Positions 51,546 through 61,205 of a stretch of 64,000 bases of DNA are shown here, piece by piece. Below the pieces are notes generated by a model. It had not been told where the DNA came from and searched no databases. It saw only the letters and a list, made by a program, of their open reading frames with translations. Origin of the DNA: JAGRCP01 sp942490705 (lineage in GTDB: Bacteria > Chloroflexota > Anaerolineae > Caldilineales > Caldilineaceae). The position numbers and the translations under genes were made by a program. The number at the start of each line of letters is the position of its first letter. Within the stretch, counting starts at the first letter, position 1. The DNA lies in assembly GCA_942490705.1 (NCBI GenBank), contig CALNXY010000012.1, positions 806,001-870,000 on the forward strand. Direction: 5' to 3'.

Positions 51546-54389
51546 CTACTTTCCCGGGCTCCAGGGCAAGAAGACGCGTGGCGGCAAGTCCAAGTCGAAC
51601 GCGATCGCTTCGCTCTGGACGTCAACTCCATTGTGATGACTGAAGAGCAACAGGCCTGCACTGCGATTGCGTCCCAGGTTTTCGGCACTGATCAGCAAGG
51701 GAAGCGTCCATTCTTCCTCCACGGGCAACAGTATGGGCGGCGGTCCGTCAACCGTCGACGTGAATCCTGGCTGGATGGCCGCATATGTCAGGCGCGGGCT
51801 TGCATCATACGGCATCGGATCGCTGTCGACGTGGGTTGTGACGCGATAGGTGAAGCGGCTGTCTCCATCACCTAACCCGATCTGGCCGGCCTGTACGGGC
51901 AACACCATGACGCTACTGCTAAACGGGCGGGTCGCGAGTTCGTCCGCAGGGTACAGATTGAGTGGAACTCCCCGCACGCGCGCTCCCGTCGTTAAATCTT
52001 CGACCACTGCCAAAAAGATGTCACTGTAGCCGCGATCATCGCTATAACCCTCGCTACTACTATTGAAGAGCCGGTAATCGTCCTGCCCGTCTCCGTTCGT
52101 ATCCAACCAGACCGCAACCTCCACCTGGTTGGGTGACGACCACGCCTCATGCATGGCCACGCCAAAGAAGAGCAGGTCGTCGGCGTCAGATTGATCCCTC
52201 CCGATCGAACTGCTCACCCCAACGTAGTGGAGATCGCCATATCCCCTTGACCTGGTGGATGGACTTTCTTCAACCGGCATTTTTGCGCTGACGTGACTCA
52301 ATTCGAAGAGACTCACCAGTGACAGCACATCGGTGGGCGGTTCTGAGCCGGTAAGCGCCTGACCGCTGATAACGAGCGTTCCGGTCAACTCGCCGTTCAC
52401 GGCCAGCGGGGACGCTGCCGCGAGATCGGCCAAAGGACGCGGCGCAGCGTGTAGCGGTACGTGTAGCGCCGGCAGGATCTCGCCGCTCACCGTGCGTGCG
52501 GAGAAGCGCATCATGCCAATGATTTCGCTTAGCCAGTGGCTTGCCCCGAGCTGGGCGCTGCCGGCAACAAAACGCGTGTGACGCAGGGCAGCTGCATCCA
52601 CGGTGAGCAGCACAGGAAAGTCGTAGCTGCTGCCGGCGGCGAGCGTGACGGGGACGCTGGCTGCCAGCGTAAACTCCGCGCCGGGTAGCCCAACAATTGC
52701 GTCAATCCGTGGCGTGATCTCGACTGAACCGTCGCCGCGGTTGACCACGCGGACCTGCTTGGTTAGCGTCACCGACTCGTGCACCTCCACGCTGCCGAAT
52801 GAGACCGAGACGCGACCAGGGTCTTCCACGACGTAGGCGAGCAGCGGCGAAGCTGCTGCTGCGCGTAAATCCAGCATGCCGGTCCCGGCGCGGGTCGAGT
52901 CTGCCAGGCCAACGTCACTTTCTTCCACGCGCTCACTGGCCGTCGTCATGATCAGGGCCTTGATTTCGGCCACGCTTAGCGTCGGGTTGAGCTGGAGTAA
53001 GAGCGCCGACGCACCGGCGACGTGGGGGGCAGCCATAGAAGTGCCTGAGCTTGCCATGGCGCCGATGCCGGTGCCGGCTCGAGCTGAGCGAATGGCGCGA
53101 CCTGGCGCAGACACATCCGGCTTGAGCACGCCATCTCCTGCGCGCGGTCCTCGGGAAGAGAAACCGGCCATCGCCGGCGTTGGGCCACCGGGGGCGGCAA
53201 TGAGCTCGACCGCGGCCACGCTAATCGCCCGGTCTGCCACGCCAGGGGTACCGGTGACGAAATAATTGCTGCCGGAGTTGCCGGCCGAGGCAACGACGAC
53301 GACGCCCGCCGCAGCCGCACGGTCTGCCGCCAGCGCGGTGGTATCCGTGCGCGTGCCGTATGCAGCGCCCAGCGACAGGTTGATCACGTCAACCCGGTCG
53401 CTGAAGTCGCCGTCGCCATTGGGGTCGACGGCCCATTCGATTGCCAGATCGGTTAACTCAGTGGAGCCGGTGCAACCAAAGACCTTGAGCGCGTAGAGTT
53501 GGGCCTCTGGCGCCACGCCGGGTGCAACAAGCATCTCCTCGAGATCGAGTGCCTCATTGTAGGGGCCCCGGTAGGTGAGTCCGTTGCGATCGACGCCATA
53601 GCCGGCGGCCGTTCCTGCGACATGGGTTCCGTGGGCGTAGCAATCGTAGGGATCGGGATCCGGACTAGGAACCGGTTGATAGTCGTCATCGTCGGGATCG
53701 GCGTTATAGCTGTCGCCGGCAAAATCATAGCCGCCTGCGACTTTGGCGCTGGGGAAGCCGGGTAGGTCGCCAACGACCGTCACATTATTGCTGCCATAGC
53801 CGCTGCCCGGCCCGCCAAAATCGCGATGCAAGTAGTCGATGCCGGTATCAATGACCGCAATACGAACGCCTGCGCCCGTGACACCGGCAAAGCTGCCACT
53901 CACGCCGTTCCAGAGCGCAGGCGCCCCGATCGCAGGCACGCTGGCCGCGTGGGTTGGATATTTTTCGATGATTGGGTGGATGGCCCTCACGTTTGGCAGG
54001 GCCAGAAGTTCGTCGACCCGAGTCGGGTCAATGCGGACCGCAATACCGTTATAGACGCGCTGGACCCGGTAGATTTCCGTCGCGTCGTATGCGCGTAGCT
54101 GCGAGGCCATGGTGGCTTGGGCGGTGTTCACGCGTGTTAGCTGGGCCTGCGCCGCTTGCCGGTATGCAAGCCGATCCAAGCCGCCGGTCGCTTCCAACGC
54201 CAGCATGTGCTCGATCACGGATGACTCGGAAAGCTCTATCACGACGGCCACGGACGTGGCCGTCGCATGTTGGGCGCGTACGGGTGGGGTGGTCAACATG
54301 GCCCAAGAGCCGACCAGCATCAGCGCGCACAGTACCAACATTGGCGCAATCCGCTGCCATCCAGGCGCTCGTCTAGGTTCCATCTGCAT
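51546..54389 (-). CDS. Secreted subtilisin-like serine protease (S8)
   Basis: This is a 947-residue exported protease. A signal peptide covers about residues 1-37 (ending PPVRA). An I9 inhibitor-type prodomain follows (to about 150). The catalytic triad is AVIDTGIDYLHRDFG (Asp), HGTHVAGTAAGYG (His) and SSGTSMAAPHVAGA (Ser). Between Asp and His is an acidic insert with DPDDDDYQPVPSPDPDPYD, and a DPNGDGDFSDRVD segment resembles a calcium-binding loop. The last 400 residues are beta-rich with Ca-type motifs such as DTNGDGQDDY. The start at ATG 54389 has a GGAGGAG site. Confidence 0.94.
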   Translation of the reverse strand: MQMEPRRAPGWQRIAPMLVLCALMLVGSWAMLTTPPVRAQHATATSVAVVIELSESSVIEHMLALEATGGLDRLAYRQAAQAQLTRVNTAQATMASQLRAYDATEIYRVQRVYNGIAVRIDPTRVDELLALPNVRAIHPIIEKYPTHAASVPAIGAPALWNGVSGSFAGVTGAGVRIAVIDTGIDYLHRDFGGPGSGYGSNNVTVVGDLPGFPSAKVAGGYDFAGDSYNADPDDDDYQPVPSPDPDPYDCYAHGTHVAGTAAGYGVDRNGLTYRGPYNEALDLEEMLVAPGVAPEAQLYALKVFGCTGSTELTDLAIEWAVDPNGDGDFSDRVDVINLSLGAAYGTRTDTTALAADRAAAAGVVVVASAGNSGSNYFVTGTPGVADRAISVAAVELIAAPGGPTPAMAGFSSRGPRAGDGVLKPDVSAPGRAIRSARAGTGIGAMASSGTSMAAPHVAGASALLLQLNPTLSVAEIKALIMTTASERVEESDVGLADSTRAGTGMLDLRAAAASPLLAYVVEDPGRVSVSFGSVEVHESVTLTKQVRVVNRGDGSVEITPRIDAIVGLPGAEFTLAASVPVTLAAGSSYDFPVLLTVDAAALRHTRFVAGSAQLGASHWLSEIIGMMRFSARTVSGEILPALHVPLHAAPRPLADLAAASPLAVNGELTGTLVISGQALTGSEPPTDVLSLVSLFELSHVSAKMPVEESPSTRSRGYGDLHYVGVSSSIGRDQSDADDLLFFGVAMHEAWSSPNQVEVAVWLDTNGDGQDDYRLFNSSSEGYSDDRGYSDIFLAVVEDLTTGARVRGVPLNLYPADELATRPFSSSVMVLPVQAGQIGLGDGDSRFTYRVTTHVDSDPMPYDASPRLTYAAIQPGFTSTVDGPPPILLPVEEEWTLPLLISAENLGRNRSAGLLLFSHHNGVDVQSEAIAFDLDLPPRVFLPWSPGK

Positions 54390-54467
54390 GGTTGACGCTC
54401 CTCCGACCGTCAGGTACAATTTCACTATCAAACCGTTCCATTATGGCATACGTAGAAAGGCCGTCCA

Positions 54468-56570
54468 ATGCTGCGTTCCCCCGCTCTCAGCATCTTCTGC
54501 ACGTTTCTTGTTGCGTTTCTGTTCTCGCTGGCCCTGACCCCTCGTGCTGCGCTCGCCCAGAGTGATATTCCCAATAATGTGATCCCCATCTATGCCATTC
54601 AGGGGCGTGGCGACGCGACCCCACTGCTTGGCGAGTGGGTCGATACGTATGGCGTCGTCACGGGTGTCAGCGACACCGGGTTCTACCTGCAGGACCCCGT
54701 GGGCGATGACGATGCGACGACCAGTGATGGCATTTTCGTCTACACACGCACGCGGCCGCGGGTCGAAATCGGCGCATGCGTACTGGTCACCCGCGGCTTT
54801 GTGGATGAGTTCTATGAAAAAACCGAGCTCTCCCGAGCCAATCCGCCGCAAGCTGTCGACTATTGCACACTGACGGCCGGGGCGCCCGGAGGCTTGGCGG
54901 CCGCCGCTATAGTCCCGCCTGCCGAGCCCGGCATTGATCCCGTCGAGCGCTTCGAGTCGCTGGAGGGCATGCGCGTCCGCGTCGACGATCTGATCGGTAC
55001 GGTTCAGGGTCCAACCAAGCGCTTTAGGAATGGCGACGTGGAGATTGCGTTTTTGCCCGATCCGTGGCCGGAGACGTTGCCGGGCGCCCGGGTCTTTCAA
55101 GCCGAGCCTGAGGCCATGCAGGGACTCATGTTTGTTAGTGGCAGCTTGGGCGCCGTGCTGCCGGAGCTTAACTGGGGCGATCGCATTGGGATTGGCGCGG
55201 CGCCGGGCAATGAAGATGCTGTGAACGCAGTCCTTGACTACAACTTTGGCAAGTATCAGCTCATGCTTCTTCCCGGCGAAGCCGTCACCGCTACCGTGAC
55301 CAGCGAACAGCCGCGCGGCCCACTCATTGCGCCGGCGATGGACGGTGAATTCACGCTTTGTACGTTGAACCTTTTTGGCATGGGGCGGGGGACCGAGCAA
55401 TTTCCGGATGATGCCAGCTACCTCCAGCAGCTCACGAAGCGCGCCCGCGCCATTACCGAAAGCCTGGGCGGTTGTACGGTCATTGCGCTGCAAGAGGCCG
55501 GCACACCCAAAGATGTGGAAAATCTGGCAGCGCTGCTGCGTCAAGAATTCGATTTGGACTATACGGCTACCGCGATCAAAGGACCCGGCACCGTGAGTGT
55601 CGAATTCCCATTGACCAACGCTCTATTGACGCGACGCGACCGCGTTGAAGTCCTGAATGCTGAAGTGATCCAAGGTTGCTCATTGGAAAACTATAACGTT
55701 GCGCCGACTCTCCGTGCCTGCGGGCCGGGTGAGTACCCGCTTTTCAACCGACCACCCTTGGCGGTCGATTTGGCCGTCGACGGAGCCTGGGACGAGCCTT
55801 ATTCCCTCACCGTGATTGACAACCACTGGAAGAGCAAGGGCGGCGACGAATCGATCAACGTCGTGCGCCGCACGGCCCAGGCTGCGCATGTGGCGGCCAT
55901 CGTCCAGACCCGCCTCGACGCTGATCCTGCAGCACGCGTGCTGGTCACCGGTGACTTGAACGACTACTACCAGAGCGCACCGGTTGAGACCCTCCGCATC
56001 GGGGTCACACCGGCGCTGCACCATCTCTACGATGCGCTACCGCCATTGAATCGTTACACCTACATCTTCAACGGCGGCAGTCAGGTGCTGGATCATATGC
56101 TGGCCACGCCGGCATTGACTGCCGATGTGGCGGCCGTCGAGCCGGTGCGTGTCAATGCAGACTATGCCTACCCTGCCGCAGTAGATCCGACCAGCATCCA
56201 TCATGCCAGCGATCACGATCCGGTCGCGATCACGCTGCGTCCTGATACAGCAGGCTGGGTCGGCGGCAACCTTGCCGACGCTGATGTCGGGGTGGCCCTG
56301 CTCGATCAAGACGACCTGATTGTTGCTGAAACGACTACGGACGCACAAGGCGACTTTCGCCTCTGGCGCGTCGATCCGGGCGCATACACGCTGGCTTTTT
56401 ATCCATCTCCGGGGCTGGAGGTCCTGCCTGGGAGCCGCCCGCTTACCGTTGATCCCGGTGAGTCCATGATCGTGCAGCCCCTGGTGCGCCGTTGCGAAGA
56501 TGACATGACCACGGCTTGCACGCTGATCGGCCCAATGTGGGGTGACCGGGGCGTGGTCGAGCGGGAATAG
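54468..56570 (+). CDS. Secreted endonuclease/exonuclease/phosphatase-family nuclease (ExeM-like)
   Basis: This is a 700-residue exported nuclease. A signal peptide covers about residues 1-31 (ending ALA). An OB-like domain with EWVDTYGVVTGVSDTGFYLQ is typical of extracellular ExeM/NucH-type nucleases. The EEP domain begins near residue 300 with FTLCTLNLFGMG and includes VIALQEAG, DNHWKSKGGDE, VLVTGDLNDY and the terminal ASDHDPVAITL. The C-terminal ~85 residues form a carboxypeptidase-regulatory-like fold (TTDAQGDFRLWRVDPGAY). It lies divergently next to the secreted subtilase, so both may serve in scavenging extracellular polymers. Confidence 0.92.
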   Translation: MLRSPALSIFCTFLVAFLFSLALTPRAALAQSDIPNNVIPIYAIQGRGDATPLLGEWVDTYGVVTGVSDTGFYLQDPVGDDDATTSDGIFVYTRTRPRVEIGACVLVTRGFVDEFYEKTELSRANPPQAVDYCTLTAGAPGGLAAAAIVPPAEPGIDPVERFESLEGMRVRVDDLIGTVQGPTKRFRNGDVEIAFLPDPWPETLPGARVFQAEPEAMQGLMFVSGSLGAVLPELNWGDRIGIGAAPGNEDAVNAVLDYNFGKYQLMLLPGEAVTATVTSEQPRGPLIAPAMDGEFTLCTLNLFGMGRGTEQFPDDASYLQQLTKRARAITESLGGCTVIALQEAGTPKDVENLAALLRQEFDLDYTATAIKGPGTVSVEFPLTNALLTRRDRVEVLNAEVIQGCSLENYNVAPTLRACGPGEYPLFNRPPLAVDLAVDGAWDEPYSLTVIDNHWKSKGGDESINVVRRTAQAAHVAAIVQTRLDADPAARVLVTGDLNDYYQSAPVETLRIGVTPALHHLYDALPPLNRYTYIFNGGSQVLDHMLATPALTADVAAVEPVRVNADYAYPAAVDPTSIHHASDHDPVAITLRPDTAGWVGGNLADADVGVALLDQDDLIVAETTTDAQGDFRLWRVDPGAYTLAFYPSPGLEVLPGSRPLTVDPGESMIVQPLVRRCEDDMTTACTLIGPMWGDRGVVERE

Positions 56571-56679
56571 CCGCTGCCGTGGGCCGATCTTTGCGCAGAT
56601 GCCATGCTTTGCGGTTCAATAGGAAGCTGGCGCATAAGGCGTCAAGAGGCGTTGTCCATACATCCGTTGAGGATTACAC

Positions 56680-57186
56680 ATGAAACATATCTATCTTTCC
56701 TGGCACGACACCGAAGAGTTAATGACCAAGCTTACCTTTAAGCTGAATCCACCATATGACTCGATTCTTGTCATCACGCGCGGCGGCGTGATACCCGGCG
56801 GCATGATTGCCGAGGCCCTCAAGATGAAGGAAATCTTGACCGCTGCCGTGCTCTTCAATGAAGATCCCGGCCAGAAGACGCGCTTGAGCTGGCCCCGCTT
56901 CTTGCAGTTTCCCGCCGACCCGATTCTGGATGGGCGCAAGATTTTGGTAGTTGACAACCTTTGGTTCCGCGGGCGCACCATCATGGCTGTCAAGGGCCGC
57001 ATCGAGACTGCGGGCGGTTTTCCCGAATTGGCTGTACTCCACTGGAAGCAGGGCAGTAGCCTCTTTCCCGATCAGGGACCCGATTACTACGTAGAGACGA
57101 CTGAGGACTTCATTCATTATCCCTGGCAGCGTATCGATGACTCCGACTATCGCATCCCGGCTAATCCGGTGATGCCGCTCTCTTAG
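56680..57186 (+). CDS. Phosphoribosyltransferase-fold protein with altered PRPP loop
   Basis: The protein has 168 residues and a type I phosphoribosyltransferase fold. The N-terminal DSILVITRGGVIPGGMIAEAL is the Gpt/HGPRT-like substrate region. The PRPP motif, normally DDxxDTGxT, reads VVDNLWFRGRTI: the second Asp is Asn, the Asp before the glycine is Phe and the Thr is Arg. It may have reduced or changed activity. It is 14 bp upstream of nth on the same strand. The family is clear, the substrate is not. Confidence 0.82.
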   Translation: MKHIYLSWHDTEELMTKLTFKLNPPYDSILVITRGGVIPGGMIAEALKMKEILTAAVLFNEDPGQKTRLSWPRFLQFPADPILDGRKILVVDNLWFRGRTIMAVKGRIETAGGFPELAVLHWKQGSSLFPDQGPDYYVETTEDFIHYPWQRIDDSDYRIPANPVMPLS

Positions 57187-57200
57187 GGAGACGCGCCACC

Positions 57201-57860
57201 ATGGCAACGCAACCGCTCACGCCCGATTCCCCGCCGGAGGCACGCATCGGGGAGATCATTCGACGCCTGCGTGCAGCCCATCCCGATGCCTGTTGTGAAT
57301 TGGAGCACGAGGATGCGCTGCAACTGTTGGTGGCAACCATTCTCTCGGCCCAGTGTACCGATGAACGGGTCAACAAGGTGACGCCGGCGCTCTTTGAGGC
57401 CTATCCAACGGCGCAATCCTTTGCCGAAGCTGACCGGCAAGAGCTGGAAGAAGCCGTACGTTCCACAGGTTTCTACCGCAACAAGGCCAAGAACATTCAG
57501 GGTGCGGCTCAGCGCATCGTGACTGAGTATGACGGCGAGGTGCCGGATGAAATGGACGATTTGCTGACCTTGCCCGGCGTGGCGCGCAAGACCGCCGGCG
57601 TCGTGCTGGGGGTCTGGTACGATAAGGCCGAGGGGGTCGTTGTGGATACCCACGTCAAGCGCCTCTCCAACCGCCTCGGCCTGACGAAGCAGAGCACGCC
57701 CGAAAAAATCGAGCGGGACCTCATGGCGCTTGTACCTCAAGATGAATGGATCGACCTTTCCCATCTCCTCATCTTTCATGGACGCCGAGTCTGCAATGCG
57801 CGCAAGCCTGACTGTGCCAATTGCTCGCTTGCGGATCTCTGCCCATCAGCCAATGTCTAA
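57201..57860 (+). CDS. nth: Endonuclease III
   Basis: This is a base-excision repair DNA glycosylase/AP lyase of 219 residues for oxidised pyrimidines. The helix-hairpin-helix is DDLLTLPGVARKTAGVVLG with the catalytic Lys in its second helix, and the catalytic Asp lies in VVVDTHVKRLSNRLGL. The C-terminal 4Fe-4S cluster is CNARKPDCANCSLADLC (C-x6-C-x2-C-x5-C). TILSAQCTDERVNKVTP is the usual N-terminal landmark. It has a GGGAGA ribosome site and follows the PRTase-like gene by 14 bp. Confidence 0.97.
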   Translation: MATQPLTPDSPPEARIGEIIRRLRAAHPDACCELEHEDALQLLVATILSAQCTDERVNKVTPALFEAYPTAQSFAEADRQELEEAVRSTGFYRNKAKNIQGAAQRIVTEYDGEVPDEMDDLLTLPGVARKTAGVVLGVWYDKAEGVVVDTHVKRLSNRLGLTKQSTPEKIERDLMALVPQDEWIDLSHLLIFHGRRVCNARKPDCANCSLADLCPSANV

Positions 57861-57953
57861 CGGGTGCATCCTGTCTAGATTGCCAAGGCTGCTCTTGAAT
57901 TTCAATCGGCGCTTGTTCATTTTTCTCCCGTAGGCTATGATTCACCCGCCCCC

Positions 57954-58003
57954 ACCTTGAGAACCGGTTGATCAGCAATTAGCCCGCTCGCAAGGTGTGC
58001 GGC
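57954..58003. promoter_or_regulatory. Inverted repeat region before the GPH symporter gene
   Basis: CACCTTG and CAAGGTG form inverted arms around about 30 bp that include AACCGGTT, an 8-bp palindrome with the central CG typical of LacI-family operators. Nothing else in the window shows the same site, so the call is tentative. Confidence 0.3.
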
Positions 58004-58040
58004 GCTTCTGGCCGATGTCGATTGAAGCGATTAACTCCAA

Positions 58041-59477
58041 ATGACTGCAACCGCCGAAGTCGTTGACAACTCCAGCGAAAAGCTCTCCTTTTGGACCAAA
58101 CTGGCCTACGGTTCCGGCGATTTGGGCACCGCGATTACCGCCGCTATGCGGGCCTTTTTTTTGCTCTTCTTTTTGACTGATGTGGCGCGAATCAATCCAG
58201 CCGCAGCCGGCTCGATCCTGCTCATCAACCGCATCTGGGATGCCTTCAACGATCCTGTGATTGGCTGGCTGAGTGACCATACGGTCACGCGCTGGGGCCG
58301 GCGCCGGCCATGGCTGCTGATCGGCGCGATTCCCTTTGGCATCCTCTTCTTCATGATCTGGCTGGTGCCGCCCTTCGGCCCCACCGGTCTCTTCATGTAC
58401 TACGTTGTTGTCGCGCTGCTGTTGGACACGGCTTACACCGTGATCAACGTCCCGTACGTTTCGCTTACGCCCGAGCTGACCCGCGACTACGACGAACGAA
58501 CCAGTCTGAACTCATTCCGTTTTGCCTTTTCCATCGGCGGCGCGCTGGTGGTGGCCGTCCTACACCCCATCATTGTCGGACAATTTGACGATGTCCGCGT
58601 CGGTTACATGGTCTCGGGCGCGATTTGGGCTACGATCAGCACCATACCATGCTTCATTGTCTTCTTCTGCACACGCGAGCGACCTGACAGCATGGTGGGC
58701 TCCCAGCACGATGAAATGACTTTCATGGAGCAGATCCGGGTTGCGTTTGCTTCCAAGCCTTATCGCTACGTCATCCTGCTCTACCTTTTCTCCTGGTTGG
58801 CGCTGCAACTCGTGTCCACCGTGCTGATCTACTATCTGACCTACTACATGGGTGTCCCCGAAATGTTGCCCCTCGTGCTGCTGGCGCTGCAGGGTACGTC
58901 TTTTGTCTTTCTCTTCATCTGGGCCTGGGTCAGCCGGCGGTTAGACAAACGCTTTGTCTATATGATCGGCGCCACGATCTGGCTAACCATGCAGATCGCG
59001 CTCTATTTCGTTCAGCCGGGCATGACACGCATCATCATTCCAATCTCCATGGTGGCAGGGGCCGGCGTTGCCGTGGCCTATCTTATTCCTTGGGCGATGA
59101 TGCCGGACGTCATCGAATTTGATGAACTCAAGACTGGCCAGCGACGCGAGGGCATCTTCTACGGCTTTATGGTCTTTTTGCAGAAGACGGGCATTGCGAT
59201 TGGTATCTTCATGGTAGGGCGTTTACTGGCCAGTACGGGCTACATCACGCCGACCGATGCCGTCCCGGTACCGACGCAACCCGAGAGCGCACTCAATGCC
59301 ATTCGGCTCTTCATCGGCCCGATCCCCGCCGGCATCCTCGTCATGGGCATTGTGGTCGCCTATTTCTATCCCATAACGCGCGAAAAGCATCAGCAGGTGC
59401 GCGCGGCGCTGGCACTGCGCAAAGCTGCCGATGATGTCCAGCTTTCCGAGGCGGCCGCATTGACCGGCGTCGATTGA
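58041..59477 (+). CDS. GPH-family sugar:cation symporter (MelB-like)
   Basis: This is a 12-helix major facilitator protein of 478 residues. The glycoside-pentoside-hexuronide signature is clear: LAYGSGDLGTAITAAMRAFF, NRIWDAFNDPVIGWLSDHT with the cation-site Asp residues, and RWGRRRPWLLIGAIPFG in the loop between helices 2 and 3. It carries a sugar or sugar acid with Na+ or H+. No sugar-metabolism enzyme is next to it. The start codon ATG 58041 has no clear ribosome site. Confidence 0.94.
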   Translation: MTATAEVVDNSSEKLSFWTKLAYGSGDLGTAITAAMRAFFLLFFLTDVARINPAAAGSILLINRIWDAFNDPVIGWLSDHTVTRWGRRRPWLLIGAIPFGILFFMIWLVPPFGPTGLFMYYVVVALLLDTAYTVINVPYVSLTPELTRDYDERTSLNSFRFAFSIGGALVVAVLHPIIVGQFDDVRVGYMVSGAIWATISTIPCFIVFFCTRERPDSMVGSQHDEMTFMEQIRVAFASKPYRYVILLYLFSWLALQLVSTVLIYYLTYYMGVPEMLPLVLLALQGTSFVFLFIWAWVSRRLDKRFVYMIGATIWLTMQIALYFVQPGMTRIIIPISMVAGAGVAVAYLIPWAMMPDVIEFDELKTGQRREGIFYGFMVFLQKTGIAIGIFMVGRLLASTGYITPTDAVPVPTQPESALNAIRLFIGPIPAGILVMGIVVAYFYPITREKHQQVRAALALRKAADDVQLSEAAALTGVD

Positions 59478-59554
59478 TTTGTCCTCGACAGCATTTTCGA
59501 GGATCATTATCCGTTCATTGCGTTGATAATTGCAGGGATTCAAGGAGGAATAAC

Positions 59555-60445
59555 GTGCCTTCACAAGTACCAGCCGGCTATACGCGTGGCGCGATTCTGT
59601 TCATGGGTCCTATGCAGAACGAAACCCGCGAAGCTCTCCTACTCCAACGCTTTTGGGATGAAGCCGGAGCCTACGGCTCGCGCATCCTCATCATTGCCAA
59701 CTTCGGAAGCGATGATTCGCAGCCAGAACGCTATGGCAGGCGCTTTGCCGAATGGGAGTCAGATTCGGTGACCCACCTGTCACTGCAGAGCCGCCAGGAC
59801 GCCCAGCGGGACAGCGCGGCGACGCTCGTGGAGAATGCGACTGGCATCCTGCTCGCGGGCGACAGCCCTCTGCGTATGGCCAGTACCATGGGCGGCACGA
59901 TTCTTGCCACCGCGATTCGCCGCGCTAATGCCCGTGGCAAGGTGATTTGCGGCGCGGGCGCGTGTGCGTCAATCCTCTGCCAGCACATGATTGCCTATGA
60001 CAACCGTAAAACCATGCCCCATCCCTTCCTCCACCGCCGTCTCATTCAATTCGCGCCCGGGCTAGGCATCGTCAATCGACTCCTGCTAGACAGTTCCAAC
60101 GATCCAGCGCAAGGCCTGGCAATGCGCATGAGCCGCTTGCTTTCTGCTGTCGCATACAATCCGTTCCTGGTCGGCGTCAGCCTCGAAGTCGATACGGGCG
60201 TGGTCGTCTATCCGGACACGACAATGGAAGTGTTTGGCGTCAACAGCAGTCTCGTGGTTGACGGCGCGGAGATTTCGTATACAGACGTCCATGCCTATGA
60301 GGAAGAGGGGCCCATGAGCGTCATGGGCGTAAAGGTACATGTTTTGGGCATCGGCTATCAGTTCAACTTTGATACGCGGATGGTTACGCCGCCGCAAGCG
60401 TCCGACATTCCAGCGCCAACCACCAAAGCCACAAGCGCGTTTTAA
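59555..60445 (+). CDS. Cyanophycinase-like protein without the catalytic serine
   Basis: The protein has 296 residues and a peptidase S51/class-I glutamine amidotransferase-like fold, with RILIIANFGSDDS, TGILLAGDSPLRMAS (normally GGDQ) and DTGVVVYPDTTMEVFG. The nucleophile elbow, normally GTSAGA in cyanophycinases, reads GAGACAS, so the serine is replaced by glycine. A cysteine two positions further cannot take its place without a shift. It is likely inactive as a peptidase or uses a different chemistry. The GTG start has an AAGGAGG site. A rightward frame upstream of the GTG is not used. Confidence 0.82.
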   Translation: MPSQVPAGYTRGAILFMGPMQNETREALLLQRFWDEAGAYGSRILIIANFGSDDSQPERYGRRFAEWESDSVTHLSLQSRQDAQRDSAATLVENATGILLAGDSPLRMASTMGGTILATAIRRANARGKVICGAGACASILCQHMIAYDNRKTMPHPFLHRRLIQFAPGLGIVNRLLLDSSNDPAQGLAMRMSRLLSAVAYNPFLVGVSLEVDTGVVVYPDTTMEVFGVNSSLVVDGAEISYTDVHAYEEEGPMSVMGVKVHVLGIGYQFNFDTRMVTPPQASDIPAPTTKATSAF

Positions 60446-60645
60446 TCCGGTGGTCGGCACAGTCTCGACAAGAGCGATCATGGCAACTCTTGGCGGCTGC
60501 CTCCACGTGACATCGCGACGAGGGAGACAGCTGGTTGCGGCGGAGCCAGGCCGCAACACAGATGCCTCCCTTGTCAACTAGTTTGATCTGCGCTCGCCGA
60601 AGCAAACTGGCGGCACTCAGGGAGTGCGCTTTGTCGAGCAATGGA

Positions 60646-61062
60646 CTACCACTCGTCAACCCACTCTTCTCTCTCTCCGACAACCTTGAAGTGGCGTTCC
60701 TGTGTGTTGCCCTGGGGACCCGGCAGCGCCAACTGCTGCGGACTGCCAAAGCCGTTGCTTTGCTGCTGCCCCGGCATGGGTTGCCCACTAGGGTAACCGT
60801 GCCCGGCCAGGACGATAATGGGGGCGCCCGGCGCAGCATGACCGGGCAGACCGTACGGATTCTGCCGGCTGGCACGGGACTCCTCGCGATCCGCTTGCCG
60901 CCGCCCCGACGCCATGACCAAGATCGCCGCGGGCATCCCCGCCAGCACGCCCAGTAAAATACCAATGGCCATGCCAATCGCATCCGCACTGAGGCGACTG
61001 CTGATATACCAGATCAGGGTTCCCGCCGCGATCAACATGAAAATGAGTAGAAATTTTTTCAT
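60646..61062 (-). CDS. Small hypothetical membrane protein
   Basis: The 138-residue protein has two adjacent membrane segments (about 2-18 and 26-50, IGMAIGILLGVLAGMPAAILVMA) and then a cytoplasmic tail rich in Gly, Pro and Gln, with GQQQSNGFGSPQQLALPGPQG. I do not recognise it. The start at ATG 61062 has a GGAGAG site. It lies 143 bp downstream of the FtsK-like gene on the same strand and could be part of its transcript. Confidence 0.65.
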   Translation of the reverse strand: MKKFLLIFMLIAAGTLIWYISSRLSADAIGMAIGILLGVLAGMPAAILVMASGRRQADREESRASRQNPYGLPGHAAPGAPIIVLAGHGYPSGQPMPGQQQSNGFGSPQQLALPGPQGNTQERHFKVVGEREEWVDEW

Positions 61063-61205
61063 CGTTATCTCTCCAGATTTCATTGGGCGGCGCCACAGTG
61101 GCGCACGCAGCCCTGAGGCTTTCGCCAATCAATACGAATTGTCGGATTGTCGGACCGGCATGCGTCAGGCTGATCAGCCCCGGCCCTGTTGGCGCACGGC
61201 AACGC

